Assembly: GCA_016721385.1 (NCBI GenBank)
Contig: JADKIE010000001.1
Span: 372,001-436,000, forward strand
Source of the DNA: Chitinophagaceae bacterium
Lineage (GTDB): Bacteria > Bacteroidota > Bacteroidia > Chitinophagales > Chitinophagaceae
DNA length: 64,000 nucleotides
Direction: 5' to 3'
Under the pieces are notes generated by a model, which was not told where the DNA came from, made no database searches, and saw only the letters and a program-made list of their open reading frames with translations. The position numbers and the translations under genes are program-made. This document shows positions 37,194 to 46,317 of the stretch, one piece after another. Each line of letters opens with the position of its first letter. Position 1 is the first letter of the stretch.

Positions 37194-39032
37194 ATGGCAG
37201 TTACCAATGCTCATATAAAAAATTTACTTACCTGTATCGATTTAGAAGAAGCCGAGCAAGTAAACCGATATAGCTTAGATCAACAACATACTTTAAAATC
37301 GTTAAAGGCAGAAGGCTTGGCATTGCACCCAATTATTGTTACCCGTAAAAATTTTGGTTATGCCGATTATCCCGAAATAACTTTTAAACTAAGTTTTCCT
37401 CCGGAAACAAATTTGTTTAAAGATGGCGCCTCTATTGAATGTTTTTGCAACGGCGAAGAATCCGTAAAAGGTGTATTACTTAATTTAGATGGCAACAATG
37501 GCGAGTTTAGATTGTTTGCCCCCGATTTTCCGGATTGGATAGAAGATAAAGGTGTAGGCATAAAATTAGCGCCCGACCAACGCACTACATCCATAATGAA
37601 AGCAACGTTAAATAATTTAGAAAGCAATAAAACACTCTTTTCATTATTTGAAAAAATACACAATCCGTTTGTTCCACAACAGACAAGTGCAATTGAAGAT
37701 GAAAAACAGTTAGTTTTTGCAAATACACAATTAAACCTAAGCCAGCAAAATGCTGTAAACGAAATGGTTGCAAATACTGAAATGCTAATTATACATGGCC
37801 CGCCGGGTACAGGCAAAACAACTACTTTAATTGAAGGCATTTTACAATTAATTAAACTTGGTAAAAAAATAGTAGTAGCGGCACCAAGTAATACCGCAGT
37901 AGATAATATTGCAAAAGGTTTAATTGCAACGAATTTAAATATTTTAAGAGTAGGCAATACAACCAAAACAGATGAGCTAGTTTTTGCCCATACACCCGAA
38001 GGAAAACTGGCCAACAGTAAAGAGCAAAAAGAAATTAAGCAATTAAAAATACGTGCAGAAGAATTTAGAAAAATGGCGCTAAAATATAAACGCAATTTTG
38101 GAAAAGAAGAAAGAGAACAACGCAACTTATTATTTAAAGAAGTAAAAGATATACGAAACGAAATAAAAAAATTACAAGCTTACAATGAAGGAAAATTATT
38201 TTCACAAGCGCAAGTAATTTTGGGTACGCCAATTGGTTTGTATGATGCTGATTTAAGGCACTTGAAATTTGACACCTTAATTATGGATGAAGCCGGGCAA
38301 TGTATTGAACCACTTGCATGGTGCATTTTTCCTTTGGCAGATAAACATGTTTTAGCCGGCGATCATTTTCAACTGCCACCAACTGTATTAAGTAACGAGG
38401 CTGCACAACTTGGCTTTAATACATCTATTTTAGAAAAAGCAGTAGCAGCAATACAACCTGTTTTTTTATTAAATACACAGTATAGAATGCGGCAATCTAT
38501 TGCAGGTTTTAGCAGCCAGTATTTTTATAATAACGAATTGTTAACTGCACAACATTTAAATAACACTACTGCACACCTTATTTTTATTGATACTGCCGGA
38601 AGCAGCTACAACGAAGCTTTTGGGCAAGATGGAACCAGCCTGAAAAATGATGGTGAATTACAAATTGCATTAAAGTTAATTGAAACCGAAAATATTGATC
38701 CCACACAAACTGCGTTTATCTCTCCTTACGCAGGGCAAGTGGCAGCCGCTAAAGAAGTTTTACCAACACAAATGCGTATTAGCACTATTGATAGCTTTCA
38801 GGGGCAAGAGCAGCACACCATTATTATATCGTTGGTACGCAGTAATGATGAAGGTATAATTGGTTTTTTAAAAGATTACCGCCGTATGAATGTGGCTATT
38901 ACCAGAGCCAAAGAAAAATTGTACATAATTGGCGATAGTGCTACACTTGGTGGCGATGCTTTCTATAACTCATTTTTAACCTATGCAGAAAAGAATGGTT
39001 TGTATAAAAGTGTGTGGGAGTTTGAGATGTAG
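37194..39032 (+). CDS. UPF1/DNA2-type superfamily 1 helicase
   Basis: The 612-residue protein matches the IGHMBP2/Upf1-like SF1B group. Walker A is HGPPGTGKTTTLIEGIL (about residue 200), motif II is DEAGQCIEP, and the motif III area is LAGDHFQLPPTV. NTQYRMRQSIAGF and the motif V-VI region STIDSFQGQEQHTIIISLVRSNDEGIIGFLKDYRRMNVAITRAKEKL are also present. An N-terminal stalk-like beta-barrel domain (about 1-160) and a charged helical insertion (about 275-330) fit the family. The start follows a TATTTTCA box by 4 bases. The role is RNA or DNA unwinding, not further resolved. Confidence 0.93.
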   Translation: MAVTNAHIKNLLTCIDLEEAEQVNRYSLDQQHTLKSLKAEGLALHPIIVTRKNFGYADYPEITFKLSFPPETNLFKDGASIECFCNGEESVKGVLLNLDGNNGEFRLFAPDFPDWIEDKGVGIKLAPDQRTTSIMKATLNNLESNKTLFSLFEKIHNPFVPQQTSAIEDEKQLVFANTQLNLSQQNAVNEMVANTEMLIIHGPPGTGKTTTLIEGILQLIKLGKKIVVAAPSNTAVDNIAKGLIATNLNILRVGNTTKTDELVFAHTPEGKLANSKEQKEIKQLKIRAEEFRKMALKYKRNFGKEEREQRNLLFKEVKDIRNEIKKLQAYNEGKLFSQAQVILGTPIGLYDADLRHLKFDTLIMDEAGQCIEPLAWCIFPLADKHVLAGDHFQLPPTVLSNEAAQLGFNTSILEKAVAAIQPVFLLNTQYRMRQSIAGFSSQYFYNNELLTAQHLNNTTAHLIFIDTAGSSYNEAFGQDGTSLKNDGELQIALKLIETENIDPTQTAFISPYAGQVAAAKEVLPTQMRISTIDSFQGQEQHTIIISLVRSNDEGIIGFLKDYRRMNVAITRAKEKLYIIGDSATLGGDAFYNSFLTYAEKNGLYKSVWEFEM

Positions 39033-39067
39033 TTTAAAAAAATGATGATACATCATGCACAAAATAA

Positions 39068-39096
39068 AAAATCCTGTTACTAAGTAACAGGATTAA
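39068..39096. terminator. Bidirectional terminator between helicase gene and rpsP
   Basis: An 11-bp perfect stem (AATCCTGTTAC / GTAACAGGATT) has a 3-base loop between two convergent genes. The A run on its left serves minus-strand transcripts best. Confidence 0.8.
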
Positions 39097-39120
39097 ATGA
39101 ATTAACTAACAGAAATAATA

Positions 39121-39612
39121 TTATTCTTCTGTTTTAGTTTCTTCAGGGGCAGCTTCTTCAGCAGCTGGTGCAGCTTCTGCAACCGGTGCCGGAGTTTCGG
39201 CCACTTTTTTAACTACGGGTACATTACGTTTTTCCATACGTGCCTTTTTATGAGCACCCTGGCGTTTTGCTACATGAGCATCATGCTCACTGCTCCACTT
39301 CGTAAATTTCTCCATAGCTCCTGCTTCGTCGAACAAACCAAGGCTAACACCACGTAGTAAATGCTTTAAGTACAGTACACCTTTAAACGAAAGGATGCGG
39401 CGTACAGTATCGGTGGGTTGAGCACCTTTTTGCAGCCAGTCCAATGCTTTTTGACGATCTACCTGAATTGTAGCAGGAACCGTCAAAGGATTGTAAGAGC
39501 CTAATTTTTGAATGAATTTACCATCACGAGGGCTTCTGCCATCGGCTACAACGATGAAGTAAAAAGGGCGTTTTTTTGAGCCATGTCTTTGCAGTCTCAT
39601 TTTTACAGCCAT
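39121..39612 (-). CDS. rpsP: 30S ribosomal protein S16 with C-terminal extension
   Basis: The first 85 residues are canonical S16 ([42 protein letters not shown]). A basic region and then a Pro/Ala/Glu-rich tail ([22 protein letters not shown], residues about 138-163) follow. This extended form is common in Bacteroidota (family knowledge). There is no frame break. Confidence 0.97.
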   Translation of the reverse strand: MAVKMRLQRHGSKKRPFYFIVVADGRSPRDGKFIQKLGSYNPLTVPATIQVDRQKALDWLQKGAQPTDTVRRILSFKGVLYLKHLLRGVSLGLFDEAGAMEKFTKWSSEHDAHVAKRQGAHKKARMEKRNVPVVKKVAETPAPVAEAAPAAEEAAPEETKTEE

Positions 39613-39720
39613 AAATAGAAATTTTTGGTTGTTAATAAATAGGGTTATTCCTTAAAAAAGGATGGCGAAGATAAGTAATTATTATATATTTTCAAACAAC
39701 ATATCTCCTTATATAAAAAA

Positions 39721-39764
39721 TAGCTCATCCAACAATGATAACAATCTTTATCGGATGAGCCTTA
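39721..39764 (-). terminator. Terminator of the SprB/cytochrome lipoprotein gene
   Basis: The outer stem GCTCATCC / GGATGAGC and an inner GATAA / TTATC are followed on the minus strand by TATTTTTTAT. It lies just beyond the stop at 39781. Confidence 0.7.
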
Positions 39765-39780
39765 GTTGATTAGGTATATT

Positions 39781-41088
39781 TTAATTACTGTGTTTTCCTC
39801 CTGCATTTATCCAATCTACAATTTTTTGCTTATCTGTCGCCGATAATACCGGACCACTTGGTGGCATTTGCGATGGATTAGCATCAACTGCCCTTGCCTT
39901 AATTCTATCTTTTTGAGCAACAATAGTGCAATCATCGGCAAAATTTAACCCGTTTTGAGGTGCCGGTAAACTGTGACATCCGGGCACCGCACAATTTGTT
40001 GCTAATACTGCTTTTACAGCAGAGAATAAACTGCCAGCAGGTGCTATTGCAACAGATGCTGTACTGGTAGTTGTACATCCATTAGCATCTTTTACACCTA
40101 TTGTATAACTTCCGTTTGCCAGTTGGGAAAATAAGTTAGATGCCTGATATGCTCCATTATTTAAATTATAAGTAAACCCTGTGCTGCCACCTGCGGTAAT
40201 AGTTATTGTTCCGGTATTATTTGCACATTTATCGCTGCCGGTTGAAACACCACTTGCAGTAAGTGTAGGGCAAGTAGAGCTTATGGTTACATTGCTCACA
40301 TTACTTAAACATCCATTAGCATCTTTAGCAACTATTTGGTATGTACCTACAGCCAAGTTAGTAAATGTGCCAGTTGCCTGAAACGTTGTGCCGCCATTTT
40401 TACTAAACGTATGCGGAGTGGCTCCACCAGTAGCAGATGCAGCTATACTACCGTTAGTTGCGGTAGGCCCAGTGGCATTGGTAGGCGTTGCCGTTAAAGT
40501 TATTGTTGGGCAAGAAACTGCAGTTACACTAAAGCCGGCAGAGCCTGTACAACCATTACCATCTTTTGCAGTTATTGTATAACTACCAACCGTAAGATTA
40601 TTAAATACATTACCGGCTTGAAATGCAACACCATCTTTACTGTATGTAAATCCTGTACTCCCTGCTGCGGTTACTGTAATTGAACCATCGGCAGAAGTAG
40701 GTGTAGTGGCCTGAGTAAGTGTTGCAGTTAAAGTAATCGTTGGGCAAGGCACTGATGTTACAGTAACCGCTTTTGTGCCTGTGCATCCATCAGCATCTTT
40801 AGCAGTAATGGTATAATTGCCTACCCCAAGATTGGAAAATGTACCACTTGCCTGAAAGGTAGATCCGTCTTTACTATAGGTAAATGAAGTGCTGCCACTT
40901 GCAGTAGCATCAATGCTACCATTGACAGCGGTTGCATTACTTGCAGGCGTAACCGTTGCAGTTACAACAATGGTTTTGCTTGCACATGGATTTGCAGGTG
41001 GTGGTGTTGGACTACTTTTGCTGCAACTTATACCGGCAATTGCTAAACTCATAAAAGCAATTATAAATAGTTGTATCGATTTGTTCAT
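39781..41088 (-). CDS. Lipoprotein with SprB-type repeats and a C-terminal cytochrome-like CX4CH domain
   Basis: From MNKSIQLFIIAFMSLAIAGISCSK the lipobox cysteine is at about residue 22. Three near-identical repeats of about 80 residues follow (GNYTITAKDADGCTG, GSYTITAKDGNGCTG, GTYQIVAKDANGCLS and a fourth, GSYTIGVKDANGCTT), the SprB repeat pattern of Bacteroidota surface proteins. The last 75 residues switch to a cytochrome-like module: ATNCAVPGCHSLPAP (CX4CH), with a later methionine in SQMPPSGPVLS and a final KQKIVDWINAGGKHSN. Haem binding is inferred, not proven. It is encoded after the ECF sigma and beta-barrel genes on the same strand, 57 bp apart. Confidence 0.85.
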   Translation of the reverse strand: MNKSIQLFIIAFMSLAIAGISCSKSSPTPPPANPCASKTIVVTATVTPASNATAVNGSIDATASGSTSFTYSKDGSTFQASGTFSNLGVGNYTITAKDADGCTGTKAVTVTSVPCPTITLTATLTQATTPTSADGSITVTAAGSTGFTYSKDGVAFQAGNVFNNLTVGSYTITAKDGNGCTGSAGFSVTAVSCPTITLTATPTNATGPTATNGSIAASATGGATPHTFSKNGGTTFQATGTFTNLAVGTYQIVAKDANGCLSNVSNVTISSTCPTLTASGVSTGSDKCANNTGTITITAGGSTGFTYNLNNGAYQASNLFSQLANGSYTIGVKDANGCTTTSTASVAIAPAGSLFSAVKAVLATNCAVPGCHSLPAPQNGLNFADDCTIVAQKDRIKARAVDANPSQMPPSGPVLSATDKQKIVDWINAGGKHSN

Positions 41089-41145
41089 AAACAGTTTGTT
41101 TATTTTTAAAATCGTACACACCGCTTAAAGGGTTGCCTTAAAAAA

Positions 41146-42501
41146 TTATTTTTTAAAAGGGAAGTATTTTATACCAAGTTTAAAGCTTGCAGAATACAAT
41201 TTCACTTTTCCTTCGCCCACTCCACCAAAAGGTATATTAACTGCAGGTGCAGCCTGCAAAAATAATTTGTTGTTAAGCTTTTTTTCTACTCCAACGGAAA
41301 GATTAAGTGCAGCTAAAAAATGCTGATTACCATAATACTCGTAAGGATAATAATGTATTGTGTTATACTTTATGTACGTATAATTATACTTTTCGTTTTT
41401 CATTATGTAGCTTGATAAACCGGCAGATGCATAAAGATTTATTGTTTGCTTATTTAACCAATTGTATTGAAAAGATACAGGAACTTCGTATACCAAACAA
41501 TTGGCATCTACTTCTATCATTTTTACTGTGCTTAAATAGGTGCCGGCTTTTACAGTATAGTCATTGGGCCCTGCAATATATTTTTTTGCACTTGCATGAA
41601 AACCTGCTTGTACACTTAGTTTCTTATTAATTTGATAGCCAATATCAAACCCATAATTTGGCGTAAATGTGCTTTTGTTAAAAGATAGCAGCTTTGTAGA
41701 ACTTGCCTCAATTCCTACAGAACCAACAAAATAGAATGGAGCTAAAAAACTCCGTTTCTTTTTTGTTTCTTTTTTTGCAACATCCTTTGATTTTGCTTGA
41801 AGGCTATCTTTCTTTACCGCATCTTTTTTAATTGTTTCTTTTTTTGGGGTAATTAAAATACTTGTTTCTTCTGTAGCATTAGCCTTTGGTGTTATTGGCA
41901 AACTTGCTTCTACATCATCTTCTTCATTAACTTTTTTATCTTTTATTTTATCACTAATAACAGCATCGCTTTCAGTATCTGGAGCCGTAATTTTAACTTT
42001 TACACTACCATTTTTAAAGTATGCTTTTTTGTGTTTAGTATTAAATGAAGTGTTAGCATCTATGCTTTTTGAATTATTATTTTGAGGTACGGAAGTATTT
42101 GTATTAGCTGGTACTACATAATTATTTAAAGCAGTATTGTTTGCAGGATAATTATTATTAAAGTTGTTTTGTTTTACCGAAGGTTGGGTTTTTAGTGCGT
42201 TTTCACCTCCATCATTTACATCGTTTTGTGGCGTTACTGCATTCTTATTTTCAGGTAATTGACTATTTGCAATGCTTGATTTATTTTGTTTAATGGTATT
42301 TGAGAAAAAGTAAACTCCGCCCAATAATAAGCCTGCAAGTGCAAGCCCTGAAATCCAAAACACAGGTCTGTGTTTGTTAGGTTTTTTATCTAACAGCAAT
42401 TCCATCTTCTTCCATGCATTTTCGTTAAAAAAATAATTGGAGCCACTGGCGGCTTCAATTATTTTTTCTTCGGTATGCTTATATTGCTTTTCGCTGTTCA
42501 T
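41146..42501 (-). CDS. Membrane-anchored protein with C-terminal outer-membrane-type beta-barrel, likely anti-sigma partner
   Basis: The 451-residue protein has a cytoplasmic N-terminus (MNSEKQYKHTEEKIIEAASGSNYFFNENAWKKME), a transmembrane helix at about 46-67 and an Asn/Lys-rich linker (about 70-250). A C-terminal domain of beta strands (FYFVGSVGIEASSTKLLSF, GFDIGYQINKKLSVQAGFHAS) ends in FKLGIKYFPFKK, like small outer-membrane barrels (PorT-type). The gene overlaps the upstream ECF sigma gene by 23 bp. Similar sigma-plus-barrel pairs recur in Bacteroidota, and the N-terminus is the likely sigma-binding part (inference). Confidence 0.75.
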   Translation of the reverse strand: MNSEKQYKHTEEKIIEAASGSNYFFNENAWKKMELLLDKKPNKHRPVFWISGLALAGLLLGGVYFFSNTIKQNKSSIANSQLPENKNAVTPQNDVNDGGENALKTQPSVKQNNFNNNYPANNTALNNYVVPANTNTSVPQNNNSKSIDANTSFNTKHKKAYFKNGSVKVKITAPDTESDAVISDKIKDKKVNEEDDVEASLPITPKANATEETSILITPKKETIKKDAVKKDSLQAKSKDVAKKETKKKRSFLAPFYFVGSVGIEASSTKLLSFNKSTFTPNYGFDIGYQINKKLSVQAGFHASAKKYIAGPNDYTVKAGTYLSTVKMIEVDANCLVYEVPVSFQYNWLNKQTINLYASAGLSSYIMKNEKYNYTYIKYNTIHYYPYEYYGNQHFLAALNLSVGVEKKLNNKLFLQAAPAVNIPFGGVGEGKVKLYSASFKLGIKYFPFKK

Positions 42502-43066
42502 ACAATTTTATATTTGTTTGCTTTAGCATTTTTTGAACATTTATTCTGGCTTTAGCAAGATTGGATTTAGATGTACCTACAGAAATACCTAATTGATCTG
42601 CAATTTCTTCATGCTTAAAACCGTCAATTACATAAAGGTTGAATACTGTACGATACGTAGGTGATAATTTTTGTACCAGTTCAATTATTTCTTTGTAAGA
42701 CATTTTGTCGATGGATGATTCATCATTATCAAAAAGATTTAAATGATTATCACCAATTTGTTCTAAAGTGAAAGGTTTATTATTTTTTCGATAGCTGTCT
42801 ATTGCTGTATGAATGATTATTTTCTTCATCCAACCTACTAAGGAAGCCTCTGTATTTTGATAGGCAGCCTGAAAATTATGTATGCTTTTAAAGATCTTTA
42901 AAAAACTATCATTTACAATTTCTTCGGCCTCCAAATAATTGTTGCTATACCGCATACAAATACCCATAGAGAAGCTAAAGTAAAGTTTATAGAACTCCTT
43001 TTGGCTTTCTCTGTTTGCTTTTACGCAACCAAGAATAATATGCTCAAGCTGTTGTGTGCTTGACAA
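42479..43066 (-). CDS. ECF-type RNA polymerase sigma factor
   Basis: The 195-residue protein has region 2 (YKLYFSFSMGICMRYSNNYLEAEEIVNDSFLKIFKSI), including the core-binding segment, and region 4 (LSPTYRTVFNLYVIDGFKHEEIADQLGISVGTSKSNLAKARI) with a helix-turn-helix. It is cotranscribed with, and overlaps, a membrane-anchored beta-barrel gene that is probably its regulator. Confidence 0.94.
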   Translation of the reverse strand: MSSTQQLEHIILGCVKANRESQKEFYKLYFSFSMGICMRYSNNYLEAEEIVNDSFLKIFKSIHNFQAAYQNTEASLVGWMKKIIIHTAIDSYRKNNKPFTLEQIGDNHLNLFDNDESSIDKMSYKEIIELVQKLSPTYRTVFNLYVIDGFKHEEIADQLGISVGTSKSNLAKARINVQKMLKQTNIKLYEQRKAI

Positions 43067-43182
43067 AATGGTATATTTTTTTAATATTTAAGGATTAAAG
43101 TGAAAACTATTTACTGAAACGTAAAGCCGGTAGATAAGGTTGCCTTTCTATTTGTTTTTTATTTAAAGTTAGGTTAAAAAAT

Positions 43183-43215
43183 AAAAAGGGAACGTTTTCT
43201 AACATTCCCTTTTTG
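43183..43215 (-). terminator. Terminator of ffh
   Basis: The stem AAAAAGGGAACGTT / AACATTCCCTTTT has one mismatch and the minus-strand copy ends in T. It lies 20 bp beyond the ffh stop. Confidence 0.75.
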
Positions 43216-43232
43216 TGTAATATATAATAAGT

Positions 43233-44558
43233 TTAACGCTGTCCCATCATGCCCGGCATACGGCCCATCGGCATTTTGTTCATCATTTTCATCATGCCTT
43301 TCATTTGTTCAAACTGTTTTAAAAAGGCGTTAAGTTCTGTTATATCTTTTCCGGCACCTTTAGCAATACGGGCTTTTCGGCTAGGGTTTATTACATCCGG
43401 ATTGCGGCGTTCGTGTAATGTCATACTATTAATAAGTGCTTCGATACCCTTAAACGAATCATTATCAACATCTACATCTTTTATTTGTTTGCCTACACCG
43501 GGTATCATGCCCATTAAATCTTTTAAATTCCCCATTTTTTTTATTTGCTGAATTTGGGTTTTAAAATCTTCAAAATCAAACTGATTTTTTCTTATTTTCT
43601 TTTCCAGTTTAGCTGCTTCGGCTTCATCAAACTGCTCCTGGGCTTTTTCTACCAAACTTACAATATCTCCCATACCCAAAATACGCTGTGCCATACGCTC
43701 CGGATGAAACACATCCAACGTATCCATTTTTTCTCCGCTGCTGGCAAATTTTATTGGCTTATTTACCGTGTATTTAATAGAAAGCGCAGCACCACCGCGG
43801 GTATCACCATCTAATTTGGTAAGCACTACACCACTAAAATCTAATCGCTGGTTAAAGGCAGCAGCTGTATTCACTGCATCTTGCCCGGTCATACTATCTA
43901 CTACAAATAATATCTCTTGCGGATTAACTGCATTTTTTACATTAGCTACTTCGGTCATCATTACTTCATCTACCGCCAAACGGCCTGCAGTATCAATGAT
44001 AATTACATTTTTGTTTTTTGCTTTAGCTTCTTTAATGGCATTTTGTGCAATGCTTACTGCATCTTTATTTTCCCTTTCGCTGTAAACATCTACTCCAATT
44101 TGACCACCTAAAACCTCCAATTGATCAATAGCCGCTGGCCTGTAAATATCGCAAGCTACCAACAATGGAGATTTGCCTTTTTTTGTTTTAAGATAATTAG
44201 CCAACTTACCACTAAAGGTTGTTTTACCACTACCTTGTAAGCCTGCAATTAGTATGATTGCAGGTGCTCCGTTTGCATTAAAATCGCTGGTGTTACCACC
44301 CATTAACTCGGTTAACTCATCTTGTACAATTTTAACCATTTGCTGGCCCGGGTTAACGGCTTGTAACACTTTTGCGCCTACTGCTTTTTCTTTTACTTTA
44401 TCGGTAAATTCTTTGGCTATTTTATAGTTTACATCGGCATCTACCAATGCCCTGCGTATATCTTTTATGGTATTGGCAATATTTAATTCGTTTATCCTGG
44501 CTTCGCCCTTTATATTTTTAAAGGCTGCTTCTAATTTTTCGCTAAGTGAATTGAACAT
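43233..44558 (-). CDS. ffh: Signal recognition particle protein Ffh (SRP54)
   Basis: The 441-residue intact protein has an N-domain and a G-domain with GLQGSGKTTFSGKLA, ACDIYRPAAIDQL, IIDTAGRLAVDEVMMTE and VLTKLDGDTRGGAALSI. The methionine-rich M domain binds 4.5S RNA and signal sequences (GMIPGVGKQIKDV, QFEQMKGMMKMMNKMPMGRMPGMMGQR). Monocistronic. It targets membrane and exported proteins to FtsY and the translocon. Confidence 0.97.
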   Translation of the reverse strand: MFNSLSEKLEAAFKNIKGEARINELNIANTIKDIRRALVDADVNYKIAKEFTDKVKEKAVGAKVLQAVNPGQQMVKIVQDELTELMGGNTSDFNANGAPAIILIAGLQGSGKTTFSGKLANYLKTKKGKSPLLVACDIYRPAAIDQLEVLGGQIGVDVYSERENKDAVSIAQNAIKEAKAKNKNVIIIDTAGRLAVDEVMMTEVANVKNAVNPQEILFVVDSMTGQDAVNTAAAFNQRLDFSGVVLTKLDGDTRGGAALSIKYTVNKPIKFASSGEKMDTLDVFHPERMAQRILGMGDIVSLVEKAQEQFDEAEAAKLEKKIRKNQFDFEDFKTQIQQIKKMGNLKDLMGMIPGVGKQIKDVDVDNDSFKGIEALINSMTLHERRNPDVINPSRKARIAKGAGKDITELNAFLKQFEQMKGMMKMMNKMPMGRMPGMMGQR

Positions 44559-44582
44559 GGTAATGCGTTATTTTAAAGAGTG

Positions 44583-44590
44583 CAAAAGTA
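44583..44590 (-). promoter_or_regulatory. Probable -7 element of ffh
   Basis: On the minus strand it reads TACTTTTG, matching TAnnTTTG, 24 bases upstream of the ffh ATG. Confidence 0.45.
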
Positions 44591-44646
44591 TAAAATTATA
44601 AGGCTGAAAACGTCAATAAAATTTATATGATTAAATATCCAAAATA

Positions 44647-44675
44647 AAAAAACCGGTTAAAAAACCGGTCTTTTC
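44647..44675 (-). terminator. Terminator of the DUF5777-type gene
   Basis: The stem ACCGGTT / AACCGGT with flanking A/T pairing forms a short strong hairpin with T runs on both sides, between the DUF5777-type gene and ffh. Confidence 0.7.
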
Positions 44676-44693
44676 AATTTCAAGCTATCGTTT

Positions 44694-45611
44694 TTAGTCT
44701 TTCTTTAAGTTTAAACTACGGTTAATTGTAAATCCAAAAGCAAAATTACCGTCTTTTATGCTACTGTTATTTCTGGCTAATTGATCTACATTGGATGCAT
44801 CAGTAGTACTTCCAATATAAAATTGGAATAAGTGAGCTCCTGTATTTATTTCGATACCTGCAGAAAGTAAATCGGGTTTGTAGCTAATAATTGCGCCATT
44901 TTTAGTAATTAAGTTTTCGTACATGTTAAACTGACGGGCATATTCAAAAGTTACATTTAAGTTGCTTTTTACTTTATATTTTCCACCAATACCCATTGAA
45001 AAAACTTCGTTACTATTATTAATTCCGTAAGGAACCACATTAAAGTGAATCCAGGTTGGCATTAATTGAAGAGAGAATTTATCGGACATTTTACGTGCAA
45101 TTAAGAGTTGATTTACAAATGCAAATCTGTTTCCAGCAAATTCATTATCAGGATCTGCAGCTGTATTAACATTTGCCATAGAATATAAAGCTACTGATAC
45201 AGGTATATTTTTTTTACCTGTTTGCTGGCGTAGTAATCTAAACTTTACCCAACCTTCGTATTTAGAGCTACCTGCTGCTGCTAAACCAACATTGGCCCAT
45301 GTTGTAGGAGAATAGTCGAATGATAAATAAGTATGTGCAACACCGGAGTTAAGGCCAAATAACTGACCTATATTTTGCTTACCTGCACCTTTATTCCAAA
45401 GATTGCTAAAATGGTGACTAATCATAAATTGAAGAGCACCCGGGCTAACAATTTCTGTAGTTTGCATATTTATCAACTTGGTTGAGTTAAAAGTTGCTCT
45501 TGCAAATTTTTGAACTGGGGCTTCTTTAGTTTCTGCTGCAGCGGGTTCTTGTGCCATAACCAAGGCCGAAAAACCTAAGCAAAATGCAAGAAGCGATAAT
45601 ATCTTTTTCAT
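44694..45611 (-). CDS. DUF5777-type outer-membrane beta-barrel protein
   Basis: The 305-residue protein has a signal peptide (MKKILSLLAFCLGFSALVMAQ). The DUF5777 opening (RATFNSTKLINMQTTEIVSPGALQFMISHHFSNL) is followed by a series of amphipathic beta-strands such as WVKFRLLRQQTG, FVNQLLIARKMSDKFSLQLMPTWIHFNVVPYG and FSMGIGGKYKVKSNLNVTFEYAR, ending FAFGFTINRSLNLKKD. I assign the family by memory of its signature. It is the last gene of the left arm of the respiratory cluster. No substrate or activity is known to me; a barrel around or beside the cytochromes is inferred. Confidence 0.78.
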   Translation of the reverse strand: MKKILSLLAFCLGFSALVMAQEPAAAETKEAPVQKFARATFNSTKLINMQTTEIVSPGALQFMISHHFSNLWNKGAGKQNIGQLFGLNSGVAHTYLSFDYSPTTWANVGLAAAGSSKYEGWVKFRLLRQQTGKKNIPVSVALYSMANVNTAADPDNEFAGNRFAFVNQLLIARKMSDKFSLQLMPTWIHFNVVPYGINNSNEVFSMGIGGKYKVKSNLNVTFEYARQFNMYENLITKNGAIISYKPDLLSAGIEINTGAHLFQFYIGSTTDASNVDQLARNNSSIKDGNFAFGFTINRSLNLKKD

Positions 45612-45657
45612 AATGTTTTTTTTATTTTAATAACACTTAATTAATTTTTAAATACAC

Positions 45658-46286
45658 TTATTGTGGTTGGCCTTGATTGATCCACTCTTTTATTTTATTT
45701 ATGGTGCAAGTAGTTAAACTTAATGGGCCTCCCTTATGGCCTGTTGTACCACCACTAGCAGTTATATTAATAAGTGCATTTTTTTCGGCTACCAACTTGG
45801 CATAATCAAGTGTAACTGCAATACCGCCATGGCATGTTGCACCTTTACAGCTTGCAGTATATATAGGTAATATTTCTTTAGTATAAGTTATTGCGCCACT
45901 TACTGTACAACCGGCACCATCATCGTAAGGATCGCCCTGAGCTATCCATTTTTCTTACGATATCTTTTCATTAGGAGCAAACTCAATACCTCCACCACCA
46001 TGTTGTTTACCTACTATTCTCGACATTGTATCTAAATATCCTCTTCTGGATAATATAGCATCATAAAATATTAGATTGTTTTTGGATCGGAGAATAGGAC
46101 AGCACGGATTGTTGCACCGGATGTATTATGGCAACCACAAGGTGCTGCTGTTACTATTGGTACTATCTCGTTACGGAAAGATACTCTTGGGGCCTCCAAT
46201 ATGTTTTCTTTATTTTTATAGCAGGATGACAGCATATACACTAACATTGAGGTCATCATAGCTGCTAATATTATTACTTTTTTCAT
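45658..46286 (-). CDS. Exported cytochrome-like protein with CX4CH motif (one indel and one in-frame stop)
   Basis: It begins MKKVIILAAMMTSMLVYMLSSCYKNKENI, a lipoprotein-type signal with cysteine at about residue 22. A region with PCGCHNTSG, a CX1CH variant of the haem motif, follows. A missing A in the A run near 46075 restores KNNLIFYDAILSRRGYLDTMSRIVG. An in-frame TAA remains near 45958 (NEKIS-stop-EKWIAQGDPYDDGAGC). The C-terminal half has SCKGATCHGG (CX4CH), then a conserved end KIKEWINQGQPQ like other small cytochrome modules. Full length is about 208 residues. The stop may be a substitution error or show decay. It is encoded between two cytochrome/barrel genes. Confidence 0.7.
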
Positions 46287-46317
46287 AAACTGAAATTTTT
46301 AAATGAGTTGATTTTTG

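Noticed and set aside
37367..38125. 252-codon open frame on the minus strand opposite the helicase gene
   Set aside because: Shadow of the helicase. No start context, and the conserved helicase motifs are on the other strand.
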